DNA from: Clostridium frigoris
Lineage (GTDB): Bacteria > Bacillota > Clostridia > Clostridiales > Clostridiaceae
Reading direction: 5' to 3'
Assembly: GCF_018861865.1 (NCBI RefSeq)
Contig: NZ_JAHLDV010000016.1
Location: 1 to 59,733 of the forward strand
Length of the DNA stretch: 59,733 bases
The stretch's first letter is position 1. Each line of letters opens with the position of its first letter. The position numbers and the translations under genes were made by a program. Below, piece by piece: positions 30,048-39,104 of this stretch. Below the pieces are notes generated by a model. It searched no databases. It saw nothing but the letters and a program-made list of their open reading frames with translations, and was not told the origin of the DNA.

Positions 30048-30075
30048 AATTTTTCCCCCTTATAACTATCTTTAG

Positions 30076-30117
30076 TTAAATCATCACCTGCGGTGTCATC
30101 ACCTGCGGTGCTGCAAT
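30076..30117. repeat. Hairpin repeat, doubled core, between sdaAB and sdaAA
   Basis: TTAAATCAT is followed by two cores of CACC-TGC-GGTG 16 bp apart and then CTGCAA. The stem sequence differs from other family copies while pairing is kept. It sits in the 115-bp gap between the two serine dehydratase subunit genes. Confidence 0.8.
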
Positions 30118-30162
30118 ATTAATTATCTTCCTCTTGATTATCCTCTAGTATTTTTACTTTTA

Positions 30163-30840
30163 CTACGACTCTACCAATGGTGCAATTTCTCTTATGTTAT
30201 AGATATTGCCCATACACTTAATTCTATTTAAAACATCCTTACTCACTATAGTATCTGTTTCAAAAACCATAGTGGCGTTTAATCCTCTACTATTTCTATA
30301 TACATTCATAAATGCTATATTAACATTTCCCTCATATAGTATAGTACTTACTTTTGAAATCATACCTGGAATATCTTTGTGCCTAACTATAATTGTTGGA
30401 TAATTACCTGTAAACTCAACGGCTTCTCCATCAACTCTAAATATTAAAATATTTCCACCTCCAACAGAGGAACCAATAATTTCAATTATTCTACCACTTT
30501 TTTTCGTTATAACAAACTTTACAGTGTTGGGATGAACATCACCCAAATCTGCGAAAGCAAACTCAACGTTTAAACCTTCCTCTTTAGCTATACTCATTGA
30601 ATCTTTAAGCCTATCATCCCAAGGGTCCATTCCTAAAATACCTGCAATTAATGCCTTATCTGACCCATGCCCTTTATATGTTTTAGCAAAAGATCCATGA
30701 AGCACAAATTTAACTGACATTATATTCTTACCTGCAATAATAGCAGCAACCTTGGCAAGCCTCGCCGCACCCGCCGTATGGGAACTTGATGGTCCTATCA
30801 TAATTGGACCTAATATATCAAAAGCACTATAATTCTTCAT
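30163..30840 (-). CDS. sdaAB: L-serine dehydratase, iron-sulfur type, beta subunit
   Basis: A 225-residue partner of SdaAA. It opens with SAFDILGPIMIGPSSSHTAGAARLAK, the conserved serine-dehydratase beta motif, and ends in an ACT domain (about 145-220: YPTIIVRHKDIPGMISKV, NIAFMNVYR). ACT domains usually bind amino acids for feedback. A strong GAGGAGG precedes the ATG. It is the first gene of the sdaAB-sdaAA pair. Confidence 0.96.
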   Translation of the reverse strand: MKNYSAFDILGPIMIGPSSSHTAGAARLAKVAAIIAGKNIMSVKFVLHGSFAKTYKGHGSDKALIAGILGMDPWDDRLKDSMSIAKEEGLNVEFAFADLGDVHPNTVKFVITKKSGRIIEIIGSSVGGGNILIFRVDGEAVEFTGNYPTIIVRHKDIPGMISKVSTILYEGNVNIAFMNVYRNSRGLNATMVFETDTIVSKDVLNRIKCMGNIYNIREIAPLVES

Positions 30841-30947
30841 TTTATCCTCCTCTTTTGTGTCTAAATATTTCTATTTCTCAAAATAACAACTAAATATTGA
30901 ATTTCTCCTACACGCCTTGCAATTGAATTTAAAATATTTATTGCAAT

Positions 30948-32606
30948 TTAGTATTGATAAAAGCAGCTTCCACCAGTGAATTCTCTGATTATTGAATTAT
31001 CTGGAACCAAATCTTTGTCTACATCTTTAAAGAAGTTTAAAAAACTTCTTAATTTACTTGCTTCATAATATACTGGACTATCTTCCCCTATTTTATTAAG
31101 CTCTGCTAATGCAAATTTTTTAAGTACACAAAGCTCATAGACTGAACTAGAGTTAAACATTGCATCTGCCTGTTCTTGAAATACAAAAATATTCTTTTCC
31201 TCTCCACGTTTTATAGAAGGCCACATTTTAAGTGTATCTTCGACGCCGTATCCCCTAGATAAATAATCTCTAACTATTCTCCTAATCATTCTTACATCTG
31301 TTGTAGAAATTCTATTGTGATCATCTACATTGAGTTGCGTTAAAGGACTTATATATATTTTAAACTTGCTCTCTTTCGGTATCGATGACGTTAATATTTC
31401 ATTTAATCCATGTATTCCTTCTACAATAACAATTCCATTTTGAGGCATTTTAATTTTATTATTGGCCCATTCTCTCTTACCTGTTTTAAAATTAAAACTT
31501 GGTATTTCGATTTCCTCGCCCTGAAGTAATAATTCTAAATCCTTGTTGAAAAGTTCTAAATCCAGAGCATATATTGATTCAAAATCATAATCACCATTTT
31601 CATCTCTTGGGGTAAATTCCCTATCAACAAAATAATCATCTAAGGAAATAAATGTTGGTATTAATCCATTTACGGTTAATTGAACACCTAGCCTCTTTGA
31701 AAAAGTGGTTTTACCTGAAGACGATGGTCCTGCTATAAGCACTAATTTAGCTAAGCCCCTCTTATGAATCATATCCGCAATATATGCAATTTTCTTTTCA
31801 TGAAGCGCCTCAGCTACCCTAATTAAATTAACAATATCACCATTTACTACTTCATCATTTAGTGCACCAACACTTCCAACCCCGAGTATTTCTCCCCACT
31901 GCGCTGCTTCATAAAATACTTTAGCTAATTTTTCTTGTTTATTAAATTTAGGGAGCCTATCTGGGTCATCAATAGTCGGATATCTCAGTATAAACCCTGG
32001 ATCATAATACATTAAATCAAATATTTTTAATATCCCTGTTGAATAAGCCATAGGTCCATAAAAATAATCATATCTTCCATTTAATTCATAAAGTTTTATT
32101 TCCTTAGCGTTAACATATTTTAAAAGCTTTACTTTATCTTGCATACCATACTGCGTAAATATCTCCACTGCCCTCTCTTTAGAAAACGTTATTTTTCTTA
32201 TAGGCGTATCTGCTTTTATTATTTCACTCATTCTATTTTTTATATCATATATATCATCAATATCAAGTGCTAGCGTCTTATGAATTTCTCCAAACAATCC
32301 TTTACTTAATGAATGTTCGATAGAAATATTGGCCTTTGGAAATAACTCAGAAATTGCTTTTATTAATACAAATTGAAGAGTCCTAACGTAGGTCGTCATT
32401 CCAATTCTGCAAGCAATATCCACAGTTTCAAAATTGCCCTCATGCATAATAGTGGTTCCTAGTTCATAAATTTTATTATTAATTTTACCTAAAACTACTG
32501 GCAAATCTTCTTTTAAATTATTTTCTTTAATAATATCATTTAACATAGTTCCCTCTTTAGCTACTACATTTCTACCATCCTTAAGCGCTATATTGAAACT
32601 GCCCAT
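30948..32606 (-). CDS. TGS-domain nucleoside (uridine) kinase-like protein
   Basis: A 552-residue fusion. The N-terminal 200 residues look like the TGS and second additional (SAD) domains of threonyl-tRNA synthetase (GTMLNDIIKENN, TIMHEGNFETVDIA, YFYGPMAYSTG). The C-terminal half is a uridine kinase/phosphoribulokinase P-loop ATPase: LIAGPSSSGKTTFSKRLGVQ (Walker A), SLDDYFVDREFTPRDENGDYD-like lid (key DDYFVDRE), VIVEGIHGLNE and RMIRRIVRDYLSRG. Annotated elsewhere as nucleoside kinase; the natural substrate is not proved. GGGGATGGG precedes the ATG. Confidence 0.88.
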   Translation of the reverse strand: MGSFNIALKDGRNVVAKEGTMLNDIIKENNLKEDLPVVLGKINNKIYELGTTIMHEGNFETVDIACRIGMTTYVRTLQFVLIKAISELFPKANISIEHSLSKGLFGEIHKTLALDIDDIYDIKNRMSEIIKADTPIRKITFSKERAVEIFTQYGMQDKVKLLKYVNAKEIKLYELNGRYDYFYGPMAYSTGILKIFDLMYYDPGFILRYPTIDDPDRLPKFNKQEKLAKVFYEAAQWGEILGVGSVGALNDEVVNGDIVNLIRVAEALHEKKIAYIADMIHKRGLAKLVLIAGPSSSGKTTFSKRLGVQLTVNGLIPTFISLDDYFVDREFTPRDENGDYDFESIYALDLELFNKDLELLLQGEEIEIPSFNFKTGKREWANNKIKMPQNGIVIVEGIHGLNEILTSSIPKESKFKIYISPLTQLNVDDHNRISTTDVRMIRRIVRDYLSRGYGVEDTLKMWPSIKRGEEKNIFVFQEQADAMFNSSSVYELCVLKKFALAELNKIGEDSPVYYEASKLRSFLNFFKDVDKDLVPDNSIIREFTGGSCFYQY

Positions 32607-32732
32607 TTACCCATCCCCTATTTTTAGTTATTAGTACTATTATACTGTAATTTTAAAAAAATGTATCATTTACCCCTTATAATTTTTGTGATTTAACAAA
32701 CCATATATATTATATAGTAAAGAGGTGATATT

Positions 32733-33422
32733 GTGCTTGTTTTAGTAATCAGAACTTTTTTCTTATATTTTACAATAATATTTATTATGAGGATGATGGG
32801 TAAAAAGCAAATAGGGCAGCTTGAACCTTTTGAGCTCGTAATCGCTTTAATGATTTCTGATCTTGCTACCTTTCCGATGGAAGATATAAGAATACCCATT
32901 ATTCATGCGATTATACCAATAATTACTTTACTATTTCTTCAAGTAGCGTCATCTTATATTGAACTCAAAAGCGAAAAGGCTAGGAGAATGTTAACGGGTA
33001 ACCCAAGCATATTGATAAAAGACGGCAAAATTGATATTGCAGAGCTCAGATATCAAAGATTTAATATTGATGATTTATTAGAAGAACTTAGATTAAAAGG
33101 ATATTTTAATTTATCTGATATTCAATATGCTATTTTAGAAACTAGTGGTGCATTATCTATATTACCCAAAACTGGTCAATCTACTGCAACAAAAGATGAT
33201 TTAAATATAACCATAACTCAAGAATCTTTACCTATCCCATTAATTATGGATGGTAACATTAATTATAAGAACTTAAAACTTTTAGAAAAAGATGAAACTT
33301 GGCTAAAAAACATACTAAAAAGAAATAAAATTGCCTATGCAAGCGATCTTTTCATAGGCATAATTGATTCTAAAAATAAGTTTTATTATCAACTTAAAGA
33401 AGGGAAAGAAAAAAAGAGATGA
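32733..33422 (+). CDS. DUF421 (YetF/YcaP) membrane protein
   Basis: A 229-residue protein with three N-terminal membrane helices (about 3-18, 32-48, 55-75), the family motif RMMGKKQIGQLEPFELVIAL and a cytoplasmic domain including RRMLTGNPSILIKDGKI and LRYQRFNIDDLLEELRLKG. YetF-type proteins affect the spore or cell envelope in Bacillus, but the activity is unknown. AGAGGTGAT precedes the GTG start. The stop overlaps the start of the next gene (ATGA). Confidence 0.92.
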   Translation: MLVLVIRTFFLYFTIIFIMRMMGKKQIGQLEPFELVIALMISDLATFPMEDIRIPIIHAIIPIITLLFLQVASSYIELKSEKARRMLTGNPSILIKDGKIDIAELRYQRFNIDDLLEELRLKGYFNLSDIQYAILETSGALSILPKTGQSTATKDDLNITITQESLPIPLIMDGNINYKNLKLLEKDETWLKNILKRNKIAYASDLFIGIIDSKNKFYYQLKEGKEKKR

Positions 33423-33799
33423 AAAATGTTTTGATAGCATTTAGTTTATTCGTTATAATGGTGGTAGGAATATTTTTTTCTGTAAATATTATAAATGTCA
33501 AATGTAGTAAATTACAAAATTTGAATTGCACTCTAGAAAACTATATAATTAAAGAGAACTATCAAGATGCATACAAATTATCACTCGTTTATATAGCTGA
33601 GTGGAAAAAAGCCTCTAAATTCTTATCTGTATATGAACATCATGAGGATTTAGACCATATAGATAGTGAGATTTTAAAATTAACTCAATATATAAAAATT
33701 AAAGATAAATCTGAAGGCTTAGCTACTGTACATAATATGAAATATCTTGTTGAGCATATAATGTCTCATGAAAAAGTTTCCATAAGCAATGTTTTTTAA
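33419..33799 (+). CDS. DUF4363 family protein
   Basis: A 126-residue protein with an N-terminal membrane anchor (about 4-24, VLIAFSLFVIMVVGIFFSV) and an external helical domain (KLSLVYIAEWKKASKFLSVYEHHEDLDHID-like, key W and HHEDLD). It overlaps the DUF421 gene by 4 bp; DUF421-DUF4363 pairing recurs in clostridia, suggesting a joint envelope role, but no function is known. Confidence 0.85.
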   Translation: MKNVLIAFSLFVIMVVGIFFSVNIINVKCSKLQNLNCTLENYIIKENYQDAYKLSLVYIAEWKKASKFLSVYEHHEDLDHIDSEILKLTQYIKIKDKSEGLATVHNMKYLVEHIMSHEKVSISNVF

Positions 33800-33882
33800 T
33801 TATTTAATTTATAGACATCATTTATAATAAAAGGGTAGAAAATAGTCCATTTATAGCTTATAATTATATTGTATAATAAAAC

Positions 33883-33909
33883 GTCCCGCAGGGACAATAT
33901 ATGTCCCTG
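33883..33909 (+). promoter_or_regulatory. Alternative hairpins in the fba leader
   Basis: GTCCC-GCA-GGGAC (33883-33895) and CAGGGACA...TGTCCCTG (33889-33909) share the GGGAC strand, so only one can form at a time. They begin a few bases after a TATAAT box (33872-33877), so the RNA would start with this switch 30-50 nt before the fba start codon. GGGAC also resembles the CggR half-site. Confidence 0.5.
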
Positions 33910-33936
33910 TTACAAAATTTGAAAGGTGGAATTGAT

Positions 33937-34884
33937 ATGGCTTTAGTTACTACTACTAAAATGTTCAAAGACGCAATAGAAGGAAAATACGCAATTGGTG
34001 CTTTTAACATCAATAACATGGAAATAATTCAAGGAGTTATCGATGCATGTGCGACTCATAAATCAGCTGTTATACTTCAAGTATCAGCTGGAGCTTTAAA
34101 ATATGCAAGACCAACTTACCTTAGAAAAATGGTAGAGGCAGCTGTAGAAGACACTGGTCTTGATGTAGCACTTCACTTAGATCACGGTCCTGATATGGCT
34201 ACTGTTAAAATTGCAATAGCTGCTGGATTCACTTCAGTAATGTATGATGGTTCTCATTTTGAATATGAGGAAAATGTAAGAACTACTAAAGAAGTAGTTG
34301 ATTTCGCTCATTCTAAAGGTGTTGTAGTTGAAGCTGAGCTTGGAAAACTTGCTGGTATTGAAGATGCTGTTAATGTTTCAGCAAAAGATGCAACTTATAC
34401 TGATCCAGAACAAGCAGTAGATTACGTAAAAAGAACTGGCATAGATTCCCTAGCTGTAGCTATAGGTACAAGCCACGGTGCATATAAATTCAAAGGTGAA
34501 CCAAAACTTGATTTTGAAAGATTAGCTTTAATTACAGAAAAATTAGAAGCTGCTGGATTTCATAATTTCCCAATAGTTCTTCACGGAGCATCAGCTGTAG
34601 ATCAAGAATATGTTACTATGATCAATGAATTTGGTGGAGAAATGAATGGTGCAAAAGGAATTCCATTAGAAATGCTTAGAAAAGCTGCTTCTATGGCTGT
34701 TTGTAAAATAAACATGGATACTGATTTAAGACTTGCAATGACTGGTTCAATAAGAAAAGTACTTACAAAAAATCTTGGCGAAATAGATCCTAGAAAATAT
34801 CTAGGAGAAGCAAGAACTAACATAACTAAATTAGTTGAAGGTAAAATTACTAATGTTTTAGGATCTTCTAACTCATCTAAATAA
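33937..34884 (+). CDS. fba: Class II fructose-1,6-bisphosphate aldolase
   Basis: A 315-residue Zn2+-dependent aldolase cleaving fructose-1,6-bisphosphate to triose phosphates. The barrel shows FNINNMEIIQGVI, ALHLDHGPD (Zn-binding His and catalytic Asp), SVMYDGSHFEYEENV, VEAELGKLAGIEDAV, AVAIGTSHGAYK and VLHGASAVDQEYV. ATG 33937 follows AAAGGTGG; an in-frame ATG at 33901 lies in the leader hairpin. It feeds the gap-pgk-tpiA-gpmI-eno genes at 1-8 kb but is a separate transcript. Confidence 0.97.
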   Translation: MALVTTTKMFKDAIEGKYAIGAFNINNMEIIQGVIDACATHKSAVILQVSAGALKYARPTYLRKMVEAAVEDTGLDVALHLDHGPDMATVKIAIAAGFTSVMYDGSHFEYEENVRTTKEVVDFAHSKGVVVEAELGKLAGIEDAVNVSAKDATYTDPEQAVDYVKRTGIDSLAVAIGTSHGAYKFKGEPKLDFERLALITEKLEAAGFHNFPIVLHGASAVDQEYVTMINEFGGEMNGAKGIPLEMLRKAASMAVCKINMDTDLRLAMTGSIRKVLTKNLGEIDPRKYLGEARTNITKLVEGKITNVLGSSNSSK

Positions 34885-34912
34885 TTTAATTTAATATAAT
34901 TTAGATCAATAT

Positions 34913-34946
34913 AAGACCCACAGTAGATTTCTACTGTGGGTCTTTT
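34913..34946. terminator. Bidirectional terminator after fba
   Basis: AAGACCCACAGTAGA pairs with TCTACTGTGGGTCTT, followed by TTT; it also lies at the 3' end of the convergent NA37-like gene. Confidence 0.9.
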
Positions 34947-34959
34947 AGTTTTGTACTTA

Positions 34960-36009
34960 CTACTTTTCAACGTAATTACTTACATGTTTAATAACCATAT
35001 TAATTGTTCCATCGCCATTTCTTTGTATTTCAAAACGACTATTATCACGATAGGTTTCTTCATTTACATATAAATCTATATCCTTATCAATCTTTAGTCT
35101 CACTCTTTTTAATTTTTTATCTATCCATTCTTTATCAAGACTAATATTATCTGTTATTCCTTGCTGTGCTATAAACTCAACAAATTTCTCCTTATTTTCA
35201 TTATTTTCAGGAAATATTTGCTGCGACAATTCTTTAACATCAATATTATCTTCTTCTCTAAGTTTTCTTTTTATAGTACTTCTAACAACTTCTGCTTCAT
35301 CTGCATTTTCTGCAAAAGTGTTCTGGGTAAATTTTTCAGCTGCCTTCACAAAACTTTTAGTTACATCTCTTTCATTGTCAACAATCGTGCACCCTAAATA
35401 ATTATCAATAAAGTAGTTTGAACTATCCTCTTGGTTTTCATTATTTGATTCCTTGGTTTTGCTCCTTTTATCTATAACCATTAAATCAAAACTATTTTCA
35501 TCTCTAATTGGTTTTATAAAAGCACATTTTTGTATCCTTTGAGAACTACCAGGTAAACCCGTAAACTGTGGAACTATATCAATTCCTAATTTTTCATCAA
35601 CAAATTCAATAGTGTGAACGTAATTTTTTATATAATCCATTTTAAATAAACCAAGTATTGGTCCAAACTCTGTAGTAAATGATACTACTATCAAATCGCA
35701 TGAAGGAATACTCCCCTTAGATCTCATTAAGATAAACATTTGTTTGGCTAGTTCCTTTGAAACAGCTAGTAAATTATTCTCACCATTTAAATATTCCTGA
35801 GATAAATCCTTCACTATGTTTGACTCAGAAGTAAATATACCATATTTTAAGTCTTCATCTTTTAAGCATTTCTGAATATGTTTAAGTATAAAATTATACT
35901 TTTCCTCATCTAAATCTAATGCATATTCGTTCAAGATAGGTTCATCTGCATTGTTATCTAAAACATGAATAATAGCTTCATTTATATTAATTTCTTTTAT
36001 ATACTCCAA
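34960..36009 (-). CDS. NA37-like nucleoid-associated protein
   Basis: A 349-residue protein resembling the 37-kDa nucleoid-associated (NdpA/YejK, NA37) family: IINEAIIHVLDNNADEPILNEYALDLD-type N-terminus (key HVLDNN and LNEYALDL), then CDLIVVSFTTEFGPILGLFKMDYIKNYVH in pieces, and a charged C-terminal half. The TTG start follows AAGGTGGTG. Clostridial members are short and of unknown DNA-binding specificity. Monocistronic, convergent with fba. Confidence 0.72.
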   Translation of the reverse strand: MEYIKEININEAIIHVLDNNADEPILNEYALDLDEEKYNFILKHIQKCLKDEDLKYGIFTSESNIVKDLSQEYLNGENNLLAVSKELAKQMFILMRSKGSIPSCDLIVVSFTTEFGPILGLFKMDYIKNYVHTIEFVDEKLGIDIVPQFTGLPGSSQRIQKCAFIKPIRDENSFDLMVIDKRSKTKESNNENQEDSSNYFIDNYLGCTIVDNERDVTKSFVKAAEKFTQNTFAENADEAEVVRSTIKRKLREEDNIDVKELSQQIFPENNENKEKFVEFIAQQGITDNISLDKEWIDKKLKRVRLKIDKDIDLYVNEETYRDNSRFEIQRNGDGTINMVIKHVSNYVEK

Positions 36010-36061
36010 AAAAACACCACCTTAATAATTGTCTAAGACACATGAAAATAATTTGCAAGAT

Positions 36062-36150
36062 AAATCATCTCCTGGGTCGCTGTAACAACTCTTAAGAGAT
36101 GATATTACAGCTCTGCAAGAGATGATTTTACAGCTCTTAAGAGATGATTT
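36062..36150. repeat. Compound hairpin-repeat array in opposite orientations
   Basis: One plus-oriented copy (ATCATCTCCTGGGTCGCTGT at 36064) is followed by three minus-oriented copies whose cores are CTCTTAAGAG, CTCTGCAAGAG and CTCTTAAGAG, separated by ATGAT(A/T)TTACAG. The minus copies match the 21-bp unit of the array at 1-142. It fills much of the 329-bp gap between the NA37-like gene and the CYTH gene; the rest of that gap is AT-rich, with promoter-like sequence before 36300. Confidence 0.9.
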
Positions 36151-36338
36151 TACTTATTTGAATGTGCCTAACTATTATACTATGTATTTAAAATTATAAC
36201 AAAGTAATATATTGCTATCAAAATTAATAATTTTAATGAATTATTAATGTTACTTTATTTATGTTATGATATAATCACAATTAATGGTTAATTAATTTAT
36301 TAATCATTATCTACCCCAGAGCAACAAGGAGGATTACT

Positions 36339-36887
36339 TTGAAAGAAATAGAGCTTAGAATTATAGATATTGATGTTCAAGAAATTCGCAGTAAATTATT
36401 AAGTTTAAATTGCATAAAAGTAAAACAAGAGGATCAAATAAACAACATTTATGATTTCTCGGATAAAAGACTACTATTAGGTAAAGGCTATGCAAGAATA
36501 CGTACAGTTAAAGATCATTTGACAAATTCTACAATTCATTATATCACCACAAAAAAACTTATAAGCCAAGAAAAGTATAAAATTATGGATGAACATGAAT
36601 CAGAAATTAAAGATGAATTTGCGGCAAGGGGAATATTTGAAGCCTTAGGGCTCGAGCTTATGCAATCTATTAAAAAATATAGAGAAAGCTATAAATATAA
36701 AAACACTCTTATAGAAATAGACATAAATGAGAAGGAATTTTGTCCTTTTCCTTATATAGAAATTGAAAGTACATCGGAAACTGAGATCGAAGAAGTTGTA
36801 AGATTACTAGGTTACAATTTAGAAGATACTACCCCTAAAAGTATTTATGAAATATTAAAATCAAAAAAATCAATGGGAAAACTATAA
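36339..36887 (+). CDS. CYTH domain protein (triphosphate tunnel enzyme family)
   Basis: A 182-residue CYTH-fold protein. The N-terminal KEIELRI matches the ExExK/R signature, followed by YDFSDKRLLLGKGYARIRTV, TTKKLISQEKYK and IEIDINEKEFCPFPYIEIES, the alternating acidic and basic strands that line the triphosphate tunnel. Relatives include class IV adenylyl cyclases and triphosphatases. The start is TTG after AAGGAGG. It abuts the DUF5685 gene (1-bp overlap), beginning a four-gene operon. Confidence 0.88.
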   Translation: MKEIELRIIDIDVQEIRSKLLSLNCIKVKQEDQINNIYDFSDKRLLLGKGYARIRTVKDHLTNSTIHYITTKKLISQEKYKIMDEHESEIKDEFAARGIFEALGLELMQSIKKYRESYKYKNTLIEIDINEKEFCPFPYIEIESTSETEIEEVVRLLGYNLEDTTPKSIYEILKSKKSMGKL

Positions 36888-37828
36888 TGTTTGGATATGT
36901 AACTCCATGCAGAATGGAAATGAAAATAAAAGACCATGAAAAATTCAAAGCTTATTATTGTGGTTTATGTAATTCCATTAAAAATGATTTTGGTAATCTT
37001 CCAAGACTTACTCTAAATTATGATATGACATTTTTAGCAGTGCTTTTGGATTCTTTATCAGAAGATAAGTATAACTTCATTAAATTTAAATGTTTAATTC
37101 ACCCGTTTAAAAATAAGATTATGCTTAAAAATAATAAAGCCTTAGATTACGCAGCCTTTTGCAATGTTACATTAGCCTATTATAAACTAATGGATGATGT
37201 CCAAGATAATAAAACAATGAGAAGCAAAATTTATTCAATATTTTTAAAAACCTATTTACCAAAGACGGAATTATCATATACTGATGTAATGGAGTATACA
37301 AAAGAAAAACTACTACTTCTAAATACTCTAGAGACAAATCATATGAATAAAGATACTTATGAGCAGCTATCTATAGATGAACAGCTATCTATAGATGAGT
37401 TGTCACATGTCTTTGCAGATCTTACAGGTTTTATAATATCTTTTTATTATAAAGATTCCTCTTTTAAAGAAGATTTATACTGGTTAGGATATAATTTAGG
37501 TAAATGGATATATATTATAGATGCTTATGATGATTTAGAAGAGGATATAAAAAGTAATTCTTTCAATGCTATAAATTCATTACTTAATACAGATAATCTA
37601 GATTATAAAAGTTTTTCTGTATTAATTAAACCAAGAATTGATTTTATATTAGCTACATGTGCCTCTTTATGTTTAGAACATTTGAATAATTTGCCTTTAA
37701 TTAAAAATGAAGATATATTATGTAATATACTAGAACTAGGCCTCATGGAAAAAATGGATAAAGTGTTTAATAATGAAACTATTGATAATTTAAAAGGAGT
37801 GGAAGATAAAAATGGAAAATCCCTATGA
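36887..37828 (+). CDS. DUF5685 protein with two Asp-rich motifs
   Basis: A 313-residue all-helical protein of the DUF5685 type: [20 protein letters not shown] with a CxxxC-like YCGLC at residues 24-28. Two acidic motifs stand out, KLMDDVQD (DDxxD, about 103-107) and [10 protein letters not shown] (about 212-220), spaced as in class I isoprenoid synthases. Residues 161-171 repeat QLSIDE owing to an 18-bp DNA duplication near 37364-37400. It overlaps the J-domain gene by 17 bp. No function is known; see findings. Confidence 0.8.
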   Translation: MFGYVTPCRMEMKIKDHEKFKAYYCGLCNSIKNDFGNLPRLTLNYDMTFLAVLLDSLSEDKYNFIKFKCLIHPFKNKIMLKNNKALDYAAFCNVTLAYYKLMDDVQDNKTMRSKIYSIFLKTYLPKTELSYTDVMEYTKEKLLLLNTLETNHMNKDTYEQLSIDEQLSIDELSHVFADLTGFIISFYYKDSSFKEDLYWLGYNLGKWIYIIDAYDDLEEDIKSNSFNAINSLLNTDNLDYKSFSVLIKPRIDFILATCASLCLEHLNNLPLIKNEDILCNILELGLMEKMDKVFNNETIDNLKGVEDKNGKSL

Positions 37829-38444
37829 AGTACTTGGTGTAAAAGAAGGCACATCTAAAGAAGATATTAAAAAGGCCTATAGAGAACTAGCAAAAAAGTA
37901 TCATCCTGATCAATATGGTAACAATCCATTAAAAGATTTGGCTGAAGTTAAAATGAGAGAATTAAATGAAGCTTATGATACACTTATGAAAGGAAATGGA
38001 TCTTCTAATAATAGCAGTTCATCAAACAATTATAGTTCTTCTAATAATGGTTCAAGTTCAAATAATGATTACAATAATAACAATATATATCAATCTGTAA
38101 GAATGGATATAAATAGTGGAAACCTCCCCTCTGCTGAGCAAAAATTAGGCTCCATGAAAACAAAAAATGCTGAATGGAATTTCTTAATGGGAACAGTTCA
38201 TCTAAAAAAAGGTTGGCAAGATAGTGCTTATACTTTTATTAGCCGTGCTTGCACTCAGGAACCTAACAATGTTGAATACAGACAAAGCTTTAATCAACTA
38301 AATAATCAATCTTCAAATTATAGAAATAACTATTATGGTAGGACAAATAATAATTCCGGCGGTATGGGTAACATGTGTCTTAACCTATGGTGTGCCGATA
38401 GCCTTTGTGAATGTTTTGGTGGAGATCTTATTTCGGGTTGCTAA
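37812..38444 (+). CDS. J-domain protein with Cys-rich tail
   Basis: A 210-residue protein with an N-terminal J domain (residues 1-65; HPD at 31-33 in [10 protein letters not shown]) that would stimulate a DnaK ATPase, a Ser/Asn-rich linker (about 72-96), a TPR-like helical part (about 97-155, [20 protein letters not shown]) and an Asn-rich stretch ending in a tail with five Cys ([17 protein letters not shown]). It lacks the zinc-finger and C-terminal domains of true DnaJ. It overlaps the DUF5685 gene, so the two probably work together, perhaps as client and co-chaperone. Confidence 0.85.
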   Translation: MENPYEVLGVKEGTSKEDIKKAYRELAKKYHPDQYGNNPLKDLAEVKMRELNEAYDTLMKGNGSSNNSSSSNNYSSSNNGSSSNNDYNNNNIYQSVRMDINSGNLPSAEQKLGSMKTKNAEWNFLMGTVHLKKGWQDSAYTFISRACTQEPNNVEYRQSFNQLNNQSSNYRNNYYGRTNNNSGGMGNMCLNLWCADSLCECFGGDLISGC

Positions 38445-38468
38445 GTCTTTAATTTAGGAGATGATTTT

Positions 38469-38972
38469 ATGAAATCTAACCATATTGCTAAGGGTGGAAT
38501 ATTCGCAGCACTTAGTTTGATACTACTATATCTATCTTCAGTTGTACCTACAAATAGATTATCTATACTCTGTATAGCTTCCTCCATTATTCCTCTTTCC
38601 ATTATGCTTACTGGTGTAAAGAATACCGCTATTGTATATGGTGCTGTTTCCTTGCTTAGTTTCTTTATTATACCCTCAAAACTCATAGTCATATCCTATA
38701 TATTAATTTTTGGTTCCTATGGTTTTGTAAAATATTACGTAGAGAAGCTAAGAAATGTTCCTGTAGAAATTATACTAAAGTTATTGTATTTTAATATAAC
38801 CTCCGGTATAATCATAATTTTGTATAAAATGTTGTTCCTAAAAATTCCAAATATAAATATAAATGTTTATTTGCTCCTTATAATTGTAGAAGTTGCCTTT
38901 GTAATTTATGACTATGCACTTACTGCTTTTATATCCTATGCTAATAAACACCTCTTAAAAAAATTAAAGTAA
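38469..38972 (+). CDS. Small multi-pass membrane protein
   Basis: A 167-residue protein with five hydrophobic segments (about 8-26, 33-50, 54-80, 98-118, 128-160). The start IAKGGIFAALSLILLYLSS resembles the first helix of ECF-transporter S components and related permeases, but no ligand motif is visible. AGGAGATG precedes the ATG, 24 bp after the J-domain gene. It may be the last gene of the CYTH-DUF5685-DnaJ operon. Confidence 0.75.
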   Translation: MKSNHIAKGGIFAALSLILLYLSSVVPTNRLSILCIASSIIPLSIMLTGVKNTAIVYGAVSLLSFFIIPSKLIVISYILIFGSYGFVKYYVEKLRNVPVEIILKLLYFNITSGIIIILYKMLFLKIPNININVYLLLIIVEVAFVIYDYALTAFISYANKHLLKKLK

Positions 38973-39003
38973 CCATTCCATAACTACACATGAGTTCATG
39001 GTA

Positions 39004-39032
39004 TTGACACAAAATTTTATTTAAATTATAAT
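39004..39032 (+). promoter_or_regulatory. Sigma-A promoter of the leuS leader
   Basis: TTGACA and TATAAT separated by exactly 17 bp, a consensus vegetative promoter, about 80 bp before the T-box stem I. Confidence 0.9.
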
Positions 39033-39104
39033 GAATAATAATCCAGTAATAAATAAACACTAACCCAATAAATAACTTTAATTAGGAGTATTAATATTTA
39101 TATC

